The translations under genes were made by a program, and so were the position numbers. From positions 1-64,000 of the forward strand of contig NZ_MSDV01000079.1 of the NCBI RefSeq assembly GCF_001931485.1: a stretch of 64,000 nt of DNA. Reading direction: 5' to 3'. Below the pieces are notes generated by a model, which saw nothing but the letters and a program-made list of their open reading frames with translations, had not been told where the DNA came from and did no database searches. Positions 35,342 to 44,517 of the stretch are shown here, one piece after another. Position 1 is the stretch's first letter, and each line of letters opens with the position of its first letter. This DNA is from Burkholderia sp. SRS-W-2-2016. GTDB lineage: Bacteria > Pseudomonadota > Gammaproteobacteria > Burkholderiales > Burkholderiaceae.

Positions 35342-36439
35342 ATGACTGCATTCCTGCAAATCCAGCGTCTGCGCAAAACCTACGACGATGTCGTCGCGAT
35401 CGACCAGGTCTCGCTCGACGTGCGCAAAGGCGAATTCATGACCTTCCTCGGACCGTCCGGTTCGGGCAAGAGCACCACGCTGTATATCGTCGCCGGCTTC
35501 CAGGAGCCGACCGACGGCCGCGTGCTGCTCGACGGCAAACCGCTGCTGGCGGTCGCGCCGAACAAGCGCAACATCGGCATGGTGTTTCAGCGCTATACGC
35601 TGTTTCCGCATCTGACCGTCGGCGAGAACGTCGCGTTTCCGCTGCGCGTGCGGCGCCGTCCCGATGCCGAGGTCAAGGCCAAGGTCGAGCAGATGCTCAA
35701 GCTCGTGCATCTGTCCGAGTGCCGCGACCGGATGCCCGCGCAACTGTCGGGCGGCCAGCAGCAACGCGTCGCGATTGCACGCGCGCTCGCCTACGATCCG
35801 CCGGTGCTGCTGATGGACGAGCCGCTGTCCGCGCTCGATAAAAAGCTGCGCGAGGAAATCCAGCTCGAATTGCGGCGCATTCATCAGGAAACCGGCGTGA
35901 CGATCCTGTACGTGACGCACGATCAGGAAGAAGCGCTGCGGCTGTCGGATCGCATCGCGGTGTTCAACAAAGGCCGCATCGAGCAGGTCGGCACTGGCGA
36001 GGAGCTGTACGCGAATCCGGCGTCGCGCTTTGTCGCGAGCTTTATCGGCAATTCGAATTTCCTGCCGGTGAAGGTCACGAAAAACAGCGACGGCCGCCTG
36101 AACGGCGTGTTCCCGAACGGCCATCAGATCGCCGCCGATGCATTGAATCCGGTGGTCAACGCGGGCGAAGACGGCACGCTGATGATCCGTCCCGAACAGA
36201 TGCGCATCAGCGCGCTGCAACGCGCGAGCGGCCCGAATGGCACGAGCGGTTTGCCGGTCACCGTGCGCGACATCACCTATCTCGGCGACGCGATGCACTA
36301 CGCGGTGGCGACGCCATGGCAGCAGGAGATCTCGATCCGGATGCCGGCCGCGCACCGCCACGACAGCGGCATCGCGATCGGCACCGAGGCGCTGGTCGAC
36401 TGGGACGCGCGCGACGTGCGCCTGTTCGCGCAGGCATGA
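35342..36439 (+). CDS. ABC transporter ATP-binding protein, PotA-like
   Basis: 365 residues. Walker [10 protein letters not shown] near residue 38, Q-loop in [14 protein letters not shown], signature [15 protein letters not shown], Walker [12 protein letters not shown], switch His in VTHDQEEAL, and a C-terminal TOBE domain (about 240-365). Energises the preceding permeases. Its stop overlaps the start of the next GntR gene (ATGA), so regulator and transporter are co-translated. Confidence 0.95.
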   Translation: MTAFLQIQRLRKTYDDVVAIDQVSLDVRKGEFMTFLGPSGSGKSTTLYIVAGFQEPTDGRVLLDGKPLLAVAPNKRNIGMVFQRYTLFPHLTVGENVAFPLRVRRRPDAEVKAKVEQMLKLVHLSECRDRMPAQLSGGQQQRVAIARALAYDPPVLLMDEPLSALDKKLREEIQLELRRIHQETGVTILYVTHDQEEALRLSDRIAVFNKGRIEQVGTGEELYANPASRFVASFIGNSNFLPVKVTKNSDGRLNGVFPNGHQIAADALNPVVNAGEDGTLMIRPEQMRISALQRASGPNGTSGLPVTVRDITYLGDAMHYAVATPWQQEISIRMPAAHRHDSGIAIGTEALVDWDARDVRLFAQA

Positions 36440-37158
36440 CGGCGGCTGTGATGAACGGTCCACTGCCATCGCTGAAGGTGCAACGGCCCACCGCGACGTT
36501 GCGCGAACTCGCGCTCGAGAAGATGCGTACCGCGATTCTCGAAGCGCATTTCCATCCGGGCGAGCGGCTGGTCGAACGCACGCTGTGCGAGGTGCTCGGC
36601 GTGAGCCGCACCGTGGTGCGCGAGGTGTTGCGGCATCTGGAAACGGAAGGGCTGGTCGCGTCGATCCCGAACCAGGGGCCGATCGTCGCGGTGCTCGACT
36701 TCGCGACCGCGGCGGAGATTTACGAAATCCGCGCGCTGCTCGAAGGCGAGGCGGCGATGGCCTGCGCGCGGCATGCGGACGAGCAGACGGTCGCCGATCT
36801 GGCCGGCTGTATCGAGCGGATTCAGGCGGCCTTCGACGCGCGCGACTACCCGGCCGTCAGGGCACTCACATCGGCGTTCTACGAGCGGATGTTCATCGTC
36901 GGCAAAAAGCAGGTGGCGTGGGAAATCGTGCAGTCGCTGACCGCGCGGATCAACCGCCTGCGCGCGCTGACGATCGCGTCCGACGACCGAGGCCGCCAGG
37001 CCGTCGACGAAATGCACGCGATTCTCGCGGCGATTCAGGCTGCGGACGCGGCGCGGGCGCGCGAAGCGGCAATCGCGCACGTGCACCGGGTCGCGGAGAT
37101 CGCTCGCCAGTTGCTCGAGGACGGCCACGAGCAGGCCGGCTGGCGGCAGGCGGGCTGA
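36436..37158 (+). CDS. GntR-family regulator, FadR/FCD type (second copy)
   Basis: 240 residues from the ATG that overlaps the PotA-like stop. Winged HTH with LRELALEKMRTAILEAHF and the same recognition helix GVSRTVVREVLRHLE as the regulator at 29678, then an FCD domain (EIRALLEGEAAMAC, AIAHVHRVAEIARQLL). High overall similarity to the first regulator suggests recent duplication and a shared operator with different effectors. Located inside the operon it probably controls. Confidence 0.92.
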   Translation: MTAAVMNGPLPSLKVQRPTATLRELALEKMRTAILEAHFHPGERLVERTLCEVLGVSRTVVREVLRHLETEGLVASIPNQGPIVAVLDFATAAEIYEIRALLEGEAAMACARHADEQTVADLAGCIERIQAAFDARDYPAVRALTSAFYERMFIVGKKQVAWEIVQSLTARINRLRALTIASDDRGRQAVDEMHAILAAIQAADAARAREAAIAHVHRVAEIARQLLEDGHEQAGWRQAG

Positions 37159-37214
37159 CGCGCGCCGCAATGCTTCGCGGCACTAATTGATTTATTGCAC
37201 CAGAGGAAAGTAAC

Positions 37215-38675
37215 GTGGAATTGAAGACCCTGTTGAAGGATCCGGCGCTGCTGCGCAATCAGGCTTATATCGATGGGCAGTGGTGCGCGGCCGACTCGGG
37301 CGCGAGCTTCGACGTGCTCGATCCGGCGAGCGGCGCGAGCGTCGGCAACGTGCCTTTGATGGGCGCGGCCGAAACGGATCGCGCAATCGCGGCCGCCAAT
37401 GCCGCGTGGCCCGCATGGCGCGCGCGCACCGCGAAGGAGCGCGCTGTCGTGATGCGTCGCTGGTACGAACTGATGCTCGAACACGCGGACGACCTCGCGC
37501 TGATCCTGACCGCCGAACAGGGCAAACCGCTCGCCGAGGCGAAGGGCGAAATCGCTTACGGCGCGTCGTTCCTCGAATGGTTCGCCGAGGAAGGCAAACG
37601 CGTGGCCGGCGACACGCTCGCGACGCCCGCCGCGGATAAACGGCTGGTGGTCGTCAAGGAACCGATCGGTGTGTGCGTCGCGATTACGCCGTGGAATTTC
37701 CCGACCGCGATGATTACCCGCAAGGTCGGCCCGGCACTCGCGGCGGGTTGCCCGATCGTCGTGAAACCCGCCGAGGCGACGCCGTTCTCCGCGCTCGCGC
37801 TGGCGGTGCTGGCCGAGCGCGCCGGTGTGCCGCGCGGCGTGGTGAATATCGTGACCGGCGATCCGAAGGCGATCGGCGGCGCGATGACGGGTAGTCCCAT
37901 CGTTCGCAAGCTGTCGTTCACCGGTTCGACCGGCGTGGGCCGATTGCTGATGGCGCAAAGCGCGCCGACCGTGAAGAAAGTCACGCTGGAGCTGGGCGGC
38001 AACGCGCCGTTCATCGTGTTCGACGATGCCGATCTCGACGCTGCGGTCGAAGGCGCGATCGCATCGAAGTACCGCAACAACGGGCAAACCTGCGTATGCA
38101 CGAATCGCTTCTATGTACACGAGCGGGTGTACGACGCGTTCGCGGCGAAGCTGGCGGACGCGGTCGGCAAGCTGAAAATCGGCCACGGAATGGAGAGCGG
38201 CGTCACGCTCGGTCCGCTGATCAACGAGGCGGCGGTCGGCAAGGTCGAAGCGCATATCGCCGATGCGCTCGGCAAAGGCGCGACGCTCGTGACCGGCGGC
38301 AAGCGCCATGCGCTCGGCCACGGCTTTTTCGAGCCGACGGTGCTGACCGGCGTGACTTCGCAGATGGCGGTCGCGACCGACGAGACCTTCGGCCCGCTCG
38401 CGCCGCTGTTCCGTTTTTCGAGCGACGAAGAAGTCGTGCGGCTCGCCAACGACACCGAGTTCGGCCTTGCCGCGTATTTCTACAGCCGCGATATCGGCCG
38501 CATCTGGCGCGTGGCCGAACAGCTCGAATACGGGATGGTCGGCATCAATACCGGGCTGATCTCGAACGAGGTCGCGCCATTCGGCGGCGTCAAGCAGTCG
38601 GGGCTGGGACGTGAGGGCTCGCACTACGGGATCGATGATTATCTGGTGATCAAGTATTTGTGCATGGCGGTTTGA
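37215..38675 (+). CDS. NAD(P)-dependent succinate-semialdehyde-type dehydrogenase
   Basis: 486 residues, GabD-like: GNVPLMGAAETDRAI, ILTAEQGKPLAEAKGEI, FLEWFAEEGKRV, ITPWNFPTAMITRKVGPALAAGCP, LELGGNAPFIVFDDADLD (catalytic Glu) and GQTCVCTNRFYV (catalytic Cys), ending GLGREGSHYGIDDYL. GTG start with AGAGGAAAG upstream. Succinate or glutarate semialdehyde is the likely substrate; this would join the second catabolic operon to the TCA cycle. Confidence 0.92.
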   Translation: MELKTLLKDPALLRNQAYIDGQWCAADSGASFDVLDPASGASVGNVPLMGAAETDRAIAAANAAWPAWRARTAKERAVVMRRWYELMLEHADDLALILTAEQGKPLAEAKGEIAYGASFLEWFAEEGKRVAGDTLATPAADKRLVVVKEPIGVCVAITPWNFPTAMITRKVGPALAAGCPIVVKPAEATPFSALALAVLAERAGVPRGVVNIVTGDPKAIGGAMTGSPIVRKLSFTGSTGVGRLLMAQSAPTVKKVTLELGGNAPFIVFDDADLDAAVEGAIASKYRNNGQTCVCTNRFYVHERVYDAFAAKLADAVGKLKIGHGMESGVTLGPLINEAAVGKVEAHIADALGKGATLVTGGKRHALGHGFFEPTVLTGVTSQMAVATDETFGPLAPLFRFSSDEEVVRLANDTEFGLAAYFYSRDIGRIWRVAEQLEYGMVGINTGLISNEVAPFGGVKQSGLGREGSHYGIDDYLVIKYLCMAV

Positions 38676-38740
38676 GCGCCTGATACCCAGAAAAACGCAG
38701 AAAAAATTTCGCACGATAACAATAGGAGGAGCACACGGCG

Positions 38741-40153
38741 ATGAGTACATGGTCATCAACCACAGAAGCATCACGCAACGGCACGGCGGGGCGCGTCGTC
38801 AACGAAGGCGGTCATCGCATCGACATCGGCAACGTTGAAATCCCCACGCGGGTAACGGTGCGGATCGTCGCGATCTGTCTCGCGATGATCCTCGCCGAAG
38901 GCTACGACGTCGCGATCTACGGCGCGGTGCTGCCGATGCTCACGCACGGCACCGACTGGTCGTTGTCGGCGCTGCAACTGGGCGCAATCGCCAGTTGTTC
39001 GCTGGCGGGGATGATGATCGGCGCGATGGGCGCGGGCACGCTCAGCGACATGATCGGCCGGCGCTGGATGCTGCTCGGCAGCGCGGCGCTGTTTTCCGCG
39101 ATGATGGCGGCCGCCGCGCTCGCGCCGACGCCGGGCTGGTTCGTGGTTGCGCGGATCGTCGGCGGATTGGGCCTGGGTGGCGTCGTGCCGACCGCTGCGG
39201 CGCTGACCGTCGAGTACTCGCCGCCGCGACGTCGTTCGTTCAACTATGCGTTGATTTACACCGGTTATTCGTTGGGCGGCATCGTTGTCGCGCTGCTCGC
39301 GATGCACTGGCTGCCCACGCATGGTTGGCGCTGGCTGTTCGGCGTGGGCGCCGCGCCGCTGATTCTGGTGGCATTGTGTGCGCGTTATTTGCCGGAGTCG
39401 CTGGATTTTCTGCTGGCGCGTGGACGGATCGATGAAGCGCGCTCGGTTGCGCGGGGACTTGGGATTCGGCATCCGGCGCTCGATGGCGCCGCGCACGCCG
39501 GCAACGGCGCGCAAGCCGGGAAGGTCGTGAATGCCGGGAGTGCCGGGCGTGCCTCGAAAGCCGCGCCGATTCGCGCGCTGTTCGACGCATCCCACCTGCG
39601 CGCGACACTCGCTTTCTGGATCGCGATGTTCATGGGGCTGCTACTGCTCTACGGGCTCAGCACGTGGTTGCCGCAACTGATGCGCAAGGCCGGCTTTCCG
39701 CTCGGCTCGAGCCTCGCGTTGCTGGTCACGCTCAATTCGACCGCGGCGGTGGGGTCGCTGCTCGGCGGCGCGCTGGCCGACCGGATCGGCTCGAAGTCGG
39801 TGGTCAGCGTGCTGTATCTGCTGGCCGCCGCGAGTCTGTGCGCATTGCCGTTTGCGCATGGCCTTGCGCAAACGTATGTGCTGGTCGGCATCGCCGGCGT
39901 CGGCACGATCGGCAACACGATGCTGCTCGGCGCGTACATCACGCGCTACTACCCGCCGCGCAATCGCGCGACCGGAATCGGTTGGGCGCTGGGAATAGGG
40001 CGCTTCGGTGCGATCGTCGGACCGTTGATCGGCGGTGCGCTGGCCCAGGCGGGCGCGCCGTTGCCGTGGAATTTTTATGCGTTCGCGGGAGCGGGGCTGG
40101 CGGCGGCGCTTGCGGTGCTGGCGGTGCCTGGGCGGGTGGGGAGCGGGGAGTGA
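38741..40153 (+). CDS. MFS transporter, aromatic-acid:H+ symporter type
   Basis: 470 residues with 12 hydrophobic segments. ILAEGYDVAIYGAVLPML (the AAHS helix-1 motif with an essential-type Asp), GTLSDMIGRRWML loop motif, RIVGGLGLGGVVPTAAALTVEYSPPRRR. A polar loop of about 40 residues between helices 6 and 7 is Gly/Ala-rich (around residues 240-270) and looks like a small internal expansion. AGGAGGAG lies before the start. Last gene of the 30.6-40.2 kb operon; substrate unknown. Confidence 0.9.
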   Translation: MSTWSSTTEASRNGTAGRVVNEGGHRIDIGNVEIPTRVTVRIVAICLAMILAEGYDVAIYGAVLPMLTHGTDWSLSALQLGAIASCSLAGMMIGAMGAGTLSDMIGRRWMLLGSAALFSAMMAAAALAPTPGWFVVARIVGGLGLGGVVPTAAALTVEYSPPRRRSFNYALIYTGYSLGGIVVALLAMHWLPTHGWRWLFGVGAAPLILVALCARYLPESLDFLLARGRIDEARSVARGLGIRHPALDGAAHAGNGAQAGKVVNAGSAGRASKAAPIRALFDASHLRATLAFWIAMFMGLLLLYGLSTWLPQLMRKAGFPLGSSLALLVTLNSTAAVGSLLGGALADRIGSKSVVSVLYLLAAASLCALPFAHGLAQTYVLVGIAGVGTIGNTMLLGAYITRYYPPRNRATGIGWALGIGRFGAIVGPLIGGALAQAGAPLPWNFYAFAGAGLAAALAVLAVPGRVGSGE

Positions 40154-40225
40154 TGCTCGCGATGTGAGCCGGCGTGGCGGAGCACCATGAAGCTCTGCCA
40201 CCCGTGCCAATACTTCACCCACCGA

Positions 40226-41326
40226 TCAATGCGGCTTGATCGCGACCTTCAGCACCCCATCGCGCTGATTCGCAAACAGCTCGTAAGCAGTCACGATGTC
40301 ATCGAGCTTGTACTGATGCGTGACCAGCGCGCCGAGGTCCACACGGCCCGATTCGATCACGTTCATCAAACGCCGCATCCGCTCTTTTCCGCCGGGACAC
40401 AGCGCGGTATTGATCTTGTGATCGCCGAGGCCGGCCGCGAACGCCGACAGCGGAATCGTCAGGTCGGACGAGTAGACGCCGAGACTCGATAGCGTGCCGC
40501 CCGGCTTCAGAATCCGTAGCGCCGATTCGAACGTGCCCTGAGTGCCGAGCGCCTCGATCGACGAATCCACGCCGCGGCCGCCGGTCAGCTTGAGAATCTC
40601 GTCGACCACATCGCAATTCTTGAAGTTCAGCGCGACGTCGGCGCCCATCTTGCGCGCCATGTCCAGGCGATGATCGTTACCGTCGACCGCGATGATCGTA
40701 GTCGCGCCGAGCAGCCGCGCGCCCGCGGTTGCGCACAGGCCGATCGGTCCTTGCGCGAATACCGCCACCGTGTCGCCGATCCGGATGTTCGCGTTTTCCG
40801 CGCCCTTGAAACCGGTCGACATGATGTCGGGGCACATCAGCACCTGCTCGTCGGTGAGTCCGTCGGGCACTGGCGCGAGGTTCGCCTGCGCGTCGGGCAC
40901 CAGCACGTATTCGGCCTGGGTGCCGTCGATCAGATTACCGAAACGCCAGCCCGCGGTCGCCTTGTAGCCGTGGCAGCCGCACTGGCCTTTGGCGATCAGA
41001 TAGCTGCCGTCCTGCGATGCGACGCCGTCCTGCGCCGCGTACGAATTGAAATTCGGGCAGATCGCGCCGGCGATCACGCGCTGGCCTTCCTCGTAGCCGC
41101 TCACCGCGCTGCCGAGTTTTTCGATCACGCCGACCGGCTCGTGGCCGACCGTCAGGCCTTTGGCGACCGGGTATTCACCTTTCAGAATATGCACGTCGGT
41201 GCCGCAGATCGTGGTGGTCGTGATGCGCACCAGCGCATCGTTCGCGCCCACGTCGGGCAACGGTTTATCCGTCAGTTCGATACGGCCGGGTTCGATGAAT
41301 ACGGCGGCTTTCATCATCGCGCTCAT
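40226..41326 (-). CDS. zinc-dependent alcohol dehydrogenase (MDR)
   Basis: 366 residues: catalytic zinc region TICGTDVHILKGEYPVAKG and LTVGHEPVGVI, NAD(P)-binding VFAQGPIGLCATAGARLLGA. The usual four-cysteine structural zinc loop is reduced to scattered cysteines (AICPNF, GQCGCHGY), as in the bacterial secondary-alcohol/Thermoanaerobacter-like branch. ATG 41326 has AAGGAG upstream; a Met two codons earlier exists. Stands alone, transcribed toward the MFS gene. Confidence 0.9.
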   Translation of the reverse strand: MSAMMKAAVFIEPGRIELTDKPLPDVGANDALVRITTTTICGTDVHILKGEYPVAKGLTVGHEPVGVIEKLGSAVSGYEEGQRVIAGAICPNFNSYAAQDGVASQDGSYLIAKGQCGCHGYKATAGWRFGNLIDGTQAEYVLVPDAQANLAPVPDGLTDEQVLMCPDIMSTGFKGAENANIRIGDTVAVFAQGPIGLCATAGARLLGATTIIAVDGNDHRLDMARKMGADVALNFKNCDVVDEILKLTGGRGVDSSIEALGTQGTFESALRILKPGGTLSSLGVYSSDLTIPLSAFAAGLGDHKINTALCPGGKERMRRLMNVIESGRVDLGALVTHQYKLDDIVTAYELFANQRDGVLKVAIKPH

Positions 41327-41499
41327 CAACATCTCCTTACGTTAAGGTCAACCGGGACTCGCAACGGGGCGTGCGCGGGTGATGCGGATGAGGCAGCGCG
41401 ACGCCACTTTAAATTAGCAGATGTTTGGAGACGTGCAGATGTCCTGCGGAAAAAACGCCTGTCGAACGGCGTCCGTTTCTGGCTTGTAAGACGATATGC

Positions 41500-41961
41500 A
41501 TGTCTTTTCCTTCGTTTCGTCAAACATTAGATTGCATCGGCGGCGTGACCGTGAACAACGTCGGTGACGCGCTCAGCAAGATCGATCAGCGCACGACGGC
41601 CAATACGGACAACATCACGAATATCCAGAACCAGATCAACGGCCCGATCGGTTTGGTGGAGCAGGGCGCGGCCACCGGTTTCATTACGGTGGGTGCTAAC
41701 ACGGGCGGCATGTCGATCAACATGGCAGATCAAGACGGCAACCGCGTGGTAGCGAGCGTACGCAATGGGGATATCTCTGCGAGGAGTTCGGCTGCCGTTA
41801 ACGGCAGCCAACTGTTCGATCTGCAATCCGAGGTCCGCTCGATTAACAACCAGATGTCGAACCTGTCGTCGCCTAATCCGCTCTTCAACGCGAACGATGT
41901 GCCGAGCTCGTCGGACGCCGTGAGCCATGTGGCCAACCCAAGGTTGAAATATCTAACCTGA
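41500..41961 (+). pseudogene. remnant of a trimeric autotransporter adhesin (passenger fragment)
   Basis: About 150 codons resembling a YadA/Hia-type stalk and head: TVNNVGDALSKID, coiled-coil-like NTDNITNIQNQI, NGPIGLVEQ, ITVGANTGGMSINMADQDGNRVV and the neck motif SSAAVNGSQLF. It lacks a signal peptide and the C-terminal YadA anchor, and ends abruptly in a stop 9 bp inside the convergent DNA-repair gene. Therefore a decayed internal fragment, not a working adhesin. The passenger repeat style is typical of Burkholderia adhesins. Confidence 0.8.
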
Positions 41962-42768
41962 ACGCTTAGCCGGACGAGCGGCATTGCCGCCTTTACGCAC
42001 GGTCCTCAGCGCCCGCTCGACGATGCGATCGGTGGCGGGATTGGCGGTCGAAGTCCATTGCTCGCACAGAGCCACTACCCACGCAGGGGCTGTCTTGCTC
42101 GCGTCATTGAGCCAGTTGGCGACCGAGTCCTGGACATACCGCGCGTTATCGGCCTTGAGTGCTTCGAGCAGCGGAAGTCCCATACCCGGGTTCGTCTTGA
42201 GTTGGCCGATATGCTCGCACCACACTCCGCGTGGTCGCGTACTCTCTACCGCGAAACGGCGGATGTTCGGGTCGGGTGAGTCCGTCCAGCCCTGCAACAA
42301 CGTTACGGCTGGAACCAGCTCGGCCGCGATATACGGGCGCACTGCGATCCACGCCCACTCGCGTACGCCAAAATGCGTGTCCGCAGCGAACGGCCGCACC
42401 GCTGCGAGCCGGTCACGCAGCGAAAAAGTCGGATCGGCTCGCGTCAGCGCAAAAGCGGTCCACGAGCGCACCGTATCCGACGGGTGGCTGGATAGCCGTT
42501 GCGCGATCTGTCTGGCCACGTCCTTCTTCATGCCGTGCAACGCGATGCCGATCGCCATACCAATGACGGCAATCTGATGGCTGATGCCTTTGGACGCCTG
42601 CTTGTCGAGCCGTTGGAGGACATCGGGGAGTGCTGTCGCCAGTCCAATATCCGGCAATACGGCACGCGCCAGCGCGGCCTGATCGATTGCCAGGCATTCC
42701 GACAGGTTCCTGGTGGAATGCGTGCCTCCTTCCAGGGCAGCCTTCCTGTCAGCGGACAGACGGGACAT
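41953..42768 (-). CDS. HEAT-repeat DNA alkylation repair protein (AlkC/AlkD-like)
   Basis: 271 residues, all-helical with repeated W/R helices (SDTVRSWTAFALTRADPTF, FGVREWAWIAVRPYIAAEL, PNIRRFAVESTRPRGVW, NARYVQDSVANWLNDASKTAP), the pattern of the ALK-type HEAT-like DNA glycosylases that remove 3-methyladenine-class lesions. The RRFAVESTRPRG segment is highly characteristic of this family. ATG 42768 is selected; the open frame continues upstream into low-GC sequence without a start context. Ends overlapping the autotransporter remnant tail to tail. Confidence 0.8.
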   Translation of the reverse strand: MSRLSADRKAALEGGTHSTRNLSECLAIDQAALARAVLPDIGLATALPDVLQRLDKQASKGISHQIAVIGMAIGIALHGMKKDVARQIAQRLSSHPSDTVRSWTAFALTRADPTFSLRDRLAAVRPFAADTHFGVREWAWIAVRPYIAAELVPAVTLLQGWTDSPDPNIRRFAVESTRPRGVWCEHIGQLKTNPGMGLPLLEALKADNARYVQDSVANWLNDASKTAPAWVVALCEQWTSTANPATDRIVERALRTVRKGGNAARPAKRSG

Positions 42769-43668
42769 CGTGAAGCTCCATGTGTGAGTTCGCGGCGCCA
42801 GGATGCTGCGCGTAAAGGTGAAAGGGCGAGAATTTAAAACCCACGCGGATTGCGATAGCAATGCCCCGATCTACGTAGGCAACATGCATCATGCTGAAAT
42901 GCTTTCTCCCGCACTTCCAACGTATCCGCCATGCAAATCGAAACACCTTTCAGTTCCGCCAAATCGACCACCAACCGTCTGGTCATGGCACGGAGATAAA
43001 CGGCACCCGGGATCAGGCGATTCAACCAATGCCGCCTGCTTCTCAATTTGTCCTTCGGACTGAAAATGCGCTTTCCTGCTGTAATTTCACGCCCTTTATC
43101 AAAAACAAACACCTTGTCTCCTGACGAATAAAACTGAATCAATAGAGTTCCGATGCCTCTCGCAATAATTATCTGGAGCACTCAGCCAGAGAAAATCGAC
43201 TGCATTACCTCATAAAATTCAATCGTGTAGCGTATTTATCGCTCAGACGCCAAGCGGTCGAATCAATTTAGCTGCAATGCTGGATTCGCCTAATTTCTAT
43301 ATCCCGATATGCGATCCACACGACATTCAAGAATTGCCTCTTCTCGTTGAGAGTCGTGTGAGATCTCCCATTCAGACACCTACGAAGTTGAACCGATCTA
43401 CTTTCTGATTCAGGATTTGACTTATCAAAAAACATAATATGGCGCCTAACTATATTGGCTTCGCCGATCAAATCTGTCAAGATATTGAAAGTATTGAGAT
43501 ACCTGTCTGGCATAACAGGCAAATTGACGGTTGCGATAGCGCTGATTGAATGCTCCAAAGATCGGCGCAAACTTCACTGCGCAATTTGCGGAGCAAATCA
43601 ATAACCGCGGCATGACTGCCAAAGCTGTGCTACATAGAATTACGCAACGGGTAATAAGGTGGTTTTCA
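42769..43668. other. AT-richer stretch without recognisable genes
   Basis: About 900 bp distinctly less GC-rich than the rest. Short open frames exist on both strands (for example 42834-43181 and 43268-43570 on the minus strand) but they match no family I know, have no clear ribosome-binding sites and do not show the third-position GC bias of genuine neighbours. Together with the adjoining adhesin remnant this looks like a scar of acquired DNA. No terminal inverted repeats or transposase motifs were seen. Confidence 0.55.
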
Positions 43669-44190
43669 ATGAAAATGGAGCAGAAGTACACGGCCTTGCT
43701 GAAGGAAGCCGCGAGGCGTAGTGTCCCGAATCTGGATGGCATTCAGCTATGTTTTCAGGTGCTTTCACTTGCCACGGCGATCGACCGGAACTGCGCATCG
43801 CTGCTTACGCCGCATGGGTTGTCGGAGGGCCGCTTTGTCATTCTCTTTCTGCTCGATGCCGCCGGAGAGGGATTGGCGCCCGCAGTGCTAGCGGACCAGG
43901 CGGGCGTTTCACGTGCGACGGTGACCGGCCTGCTTGACGGGTTGGAAAATGATGCCCTGATTGGACGTGAAGCAGACCCTGCAGACCGGCGCGCGCTGCG
44001 TATCCGCTTGACGCGGAAAGGCAAACAGGTTGCAAAGCTCGTCTTTGAACATCACAGTCGCTGGATTGGCGGATTGTTCTCGAATCTTTCCACGCAAGAG
44101 CGAGCGTTATTCGCGCAGATGCTGACGAAGGTGGCGAGCAGCGTCGGCACGGCGGAATTGCCACCGGAACAGCGGCCCGCTCGAACTTAA
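43669..44190 (+). CDS. MarR-family transcriptional regulator
   Basis: 173 residues. Winged HTH: LAPAVLADQAGVSRATVTGLLDGLENDALIGREADPADRRALRIRLTRKGKQV is the MarR core (DNA-recognition helix VSRATVTGLLDGLE, wing with DRRALRIRLT). ATG 43669 has AAGGTGG upstream; a longer frame reaching back into the AT-rich region is rejected. It is followed by the MaoC gene 327 bp downstream, whose promoter carries a palindrome that this protein or another repressor could bind. Confidence 0.88.
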   Translation: MKMEQKYTALLKEAARRSVPNLDGIQLCFQVLSLATAIDRNCASLLTPHGLSEGRFVILFLLDAAGEGLAPAVLADQAGVSRATVTGLLDGLENDALIGREADPADRRALRIRLTRKGKQVAKLVFEHHSRWIGGLFSNLSTQERALFAQMLTKVASSVGTAELPPEQRPART

Positions 44191-44431
44191 TAAGTACTCG
44201 TTCTCGCGGCGTCGCCCGTTGGATACGCTCATCGTGTCGAGCGCTCGGAAGTAACGCCTGCCGCTCCTTATCAGCAGGTCTCAGTTGGGCGACCTGGCGG
44301 CCACGGACGCTGAATGTGATGAGGCCGGTTGCTTTACATCGCAGACTCGACGCGCTGCGCCCACGGAGCACACAAATTCCATTCCCGCCCTCGTCGGCAT
44401 AAACCCTGGCCGAAATCTCCCAAACCGCTCC

Positions 44432-44494
44432 TTGACAGCGGTTTTTCTTCGCCCAATACTTTGTCCGTACAAAGTGACAATGACCAAACAAAGT
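44432..44494 (+). promoter_or_regulatory. sigma70 promoter with overlapping inverted-repeat operator
   Basis: TTGACA at 44432-44437, 17-base spacer, AATACT at 44455-44460: the best sigma70 promoter in the window. The inverted repeat ACTTTGT-CCGT-ACAAAGT (44458-44475) overlaps the end of the -10 hexamer, and a further half-site ACAAAGT lies at 44488-44494. The arrangement is that of a repressor operator on the MaoC gene, whose ATG is at 44518. The remaining sequence between 44190 and 44432 shows nothing else. Confidence 0.78.
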
Positions 44495-44517
44495 AGGTCG
44501 AACCGGAGACGCAAGCC

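Noticed and set aside
42834-43570. Two minus-strand ORFs (42834-43181 and 43268-43570) in the AT-richer gap
   Set aside because: No family resemblance, no ribosome-binding sites and codon composition unlike neighbours; listed as part of a gene-poor stretch.
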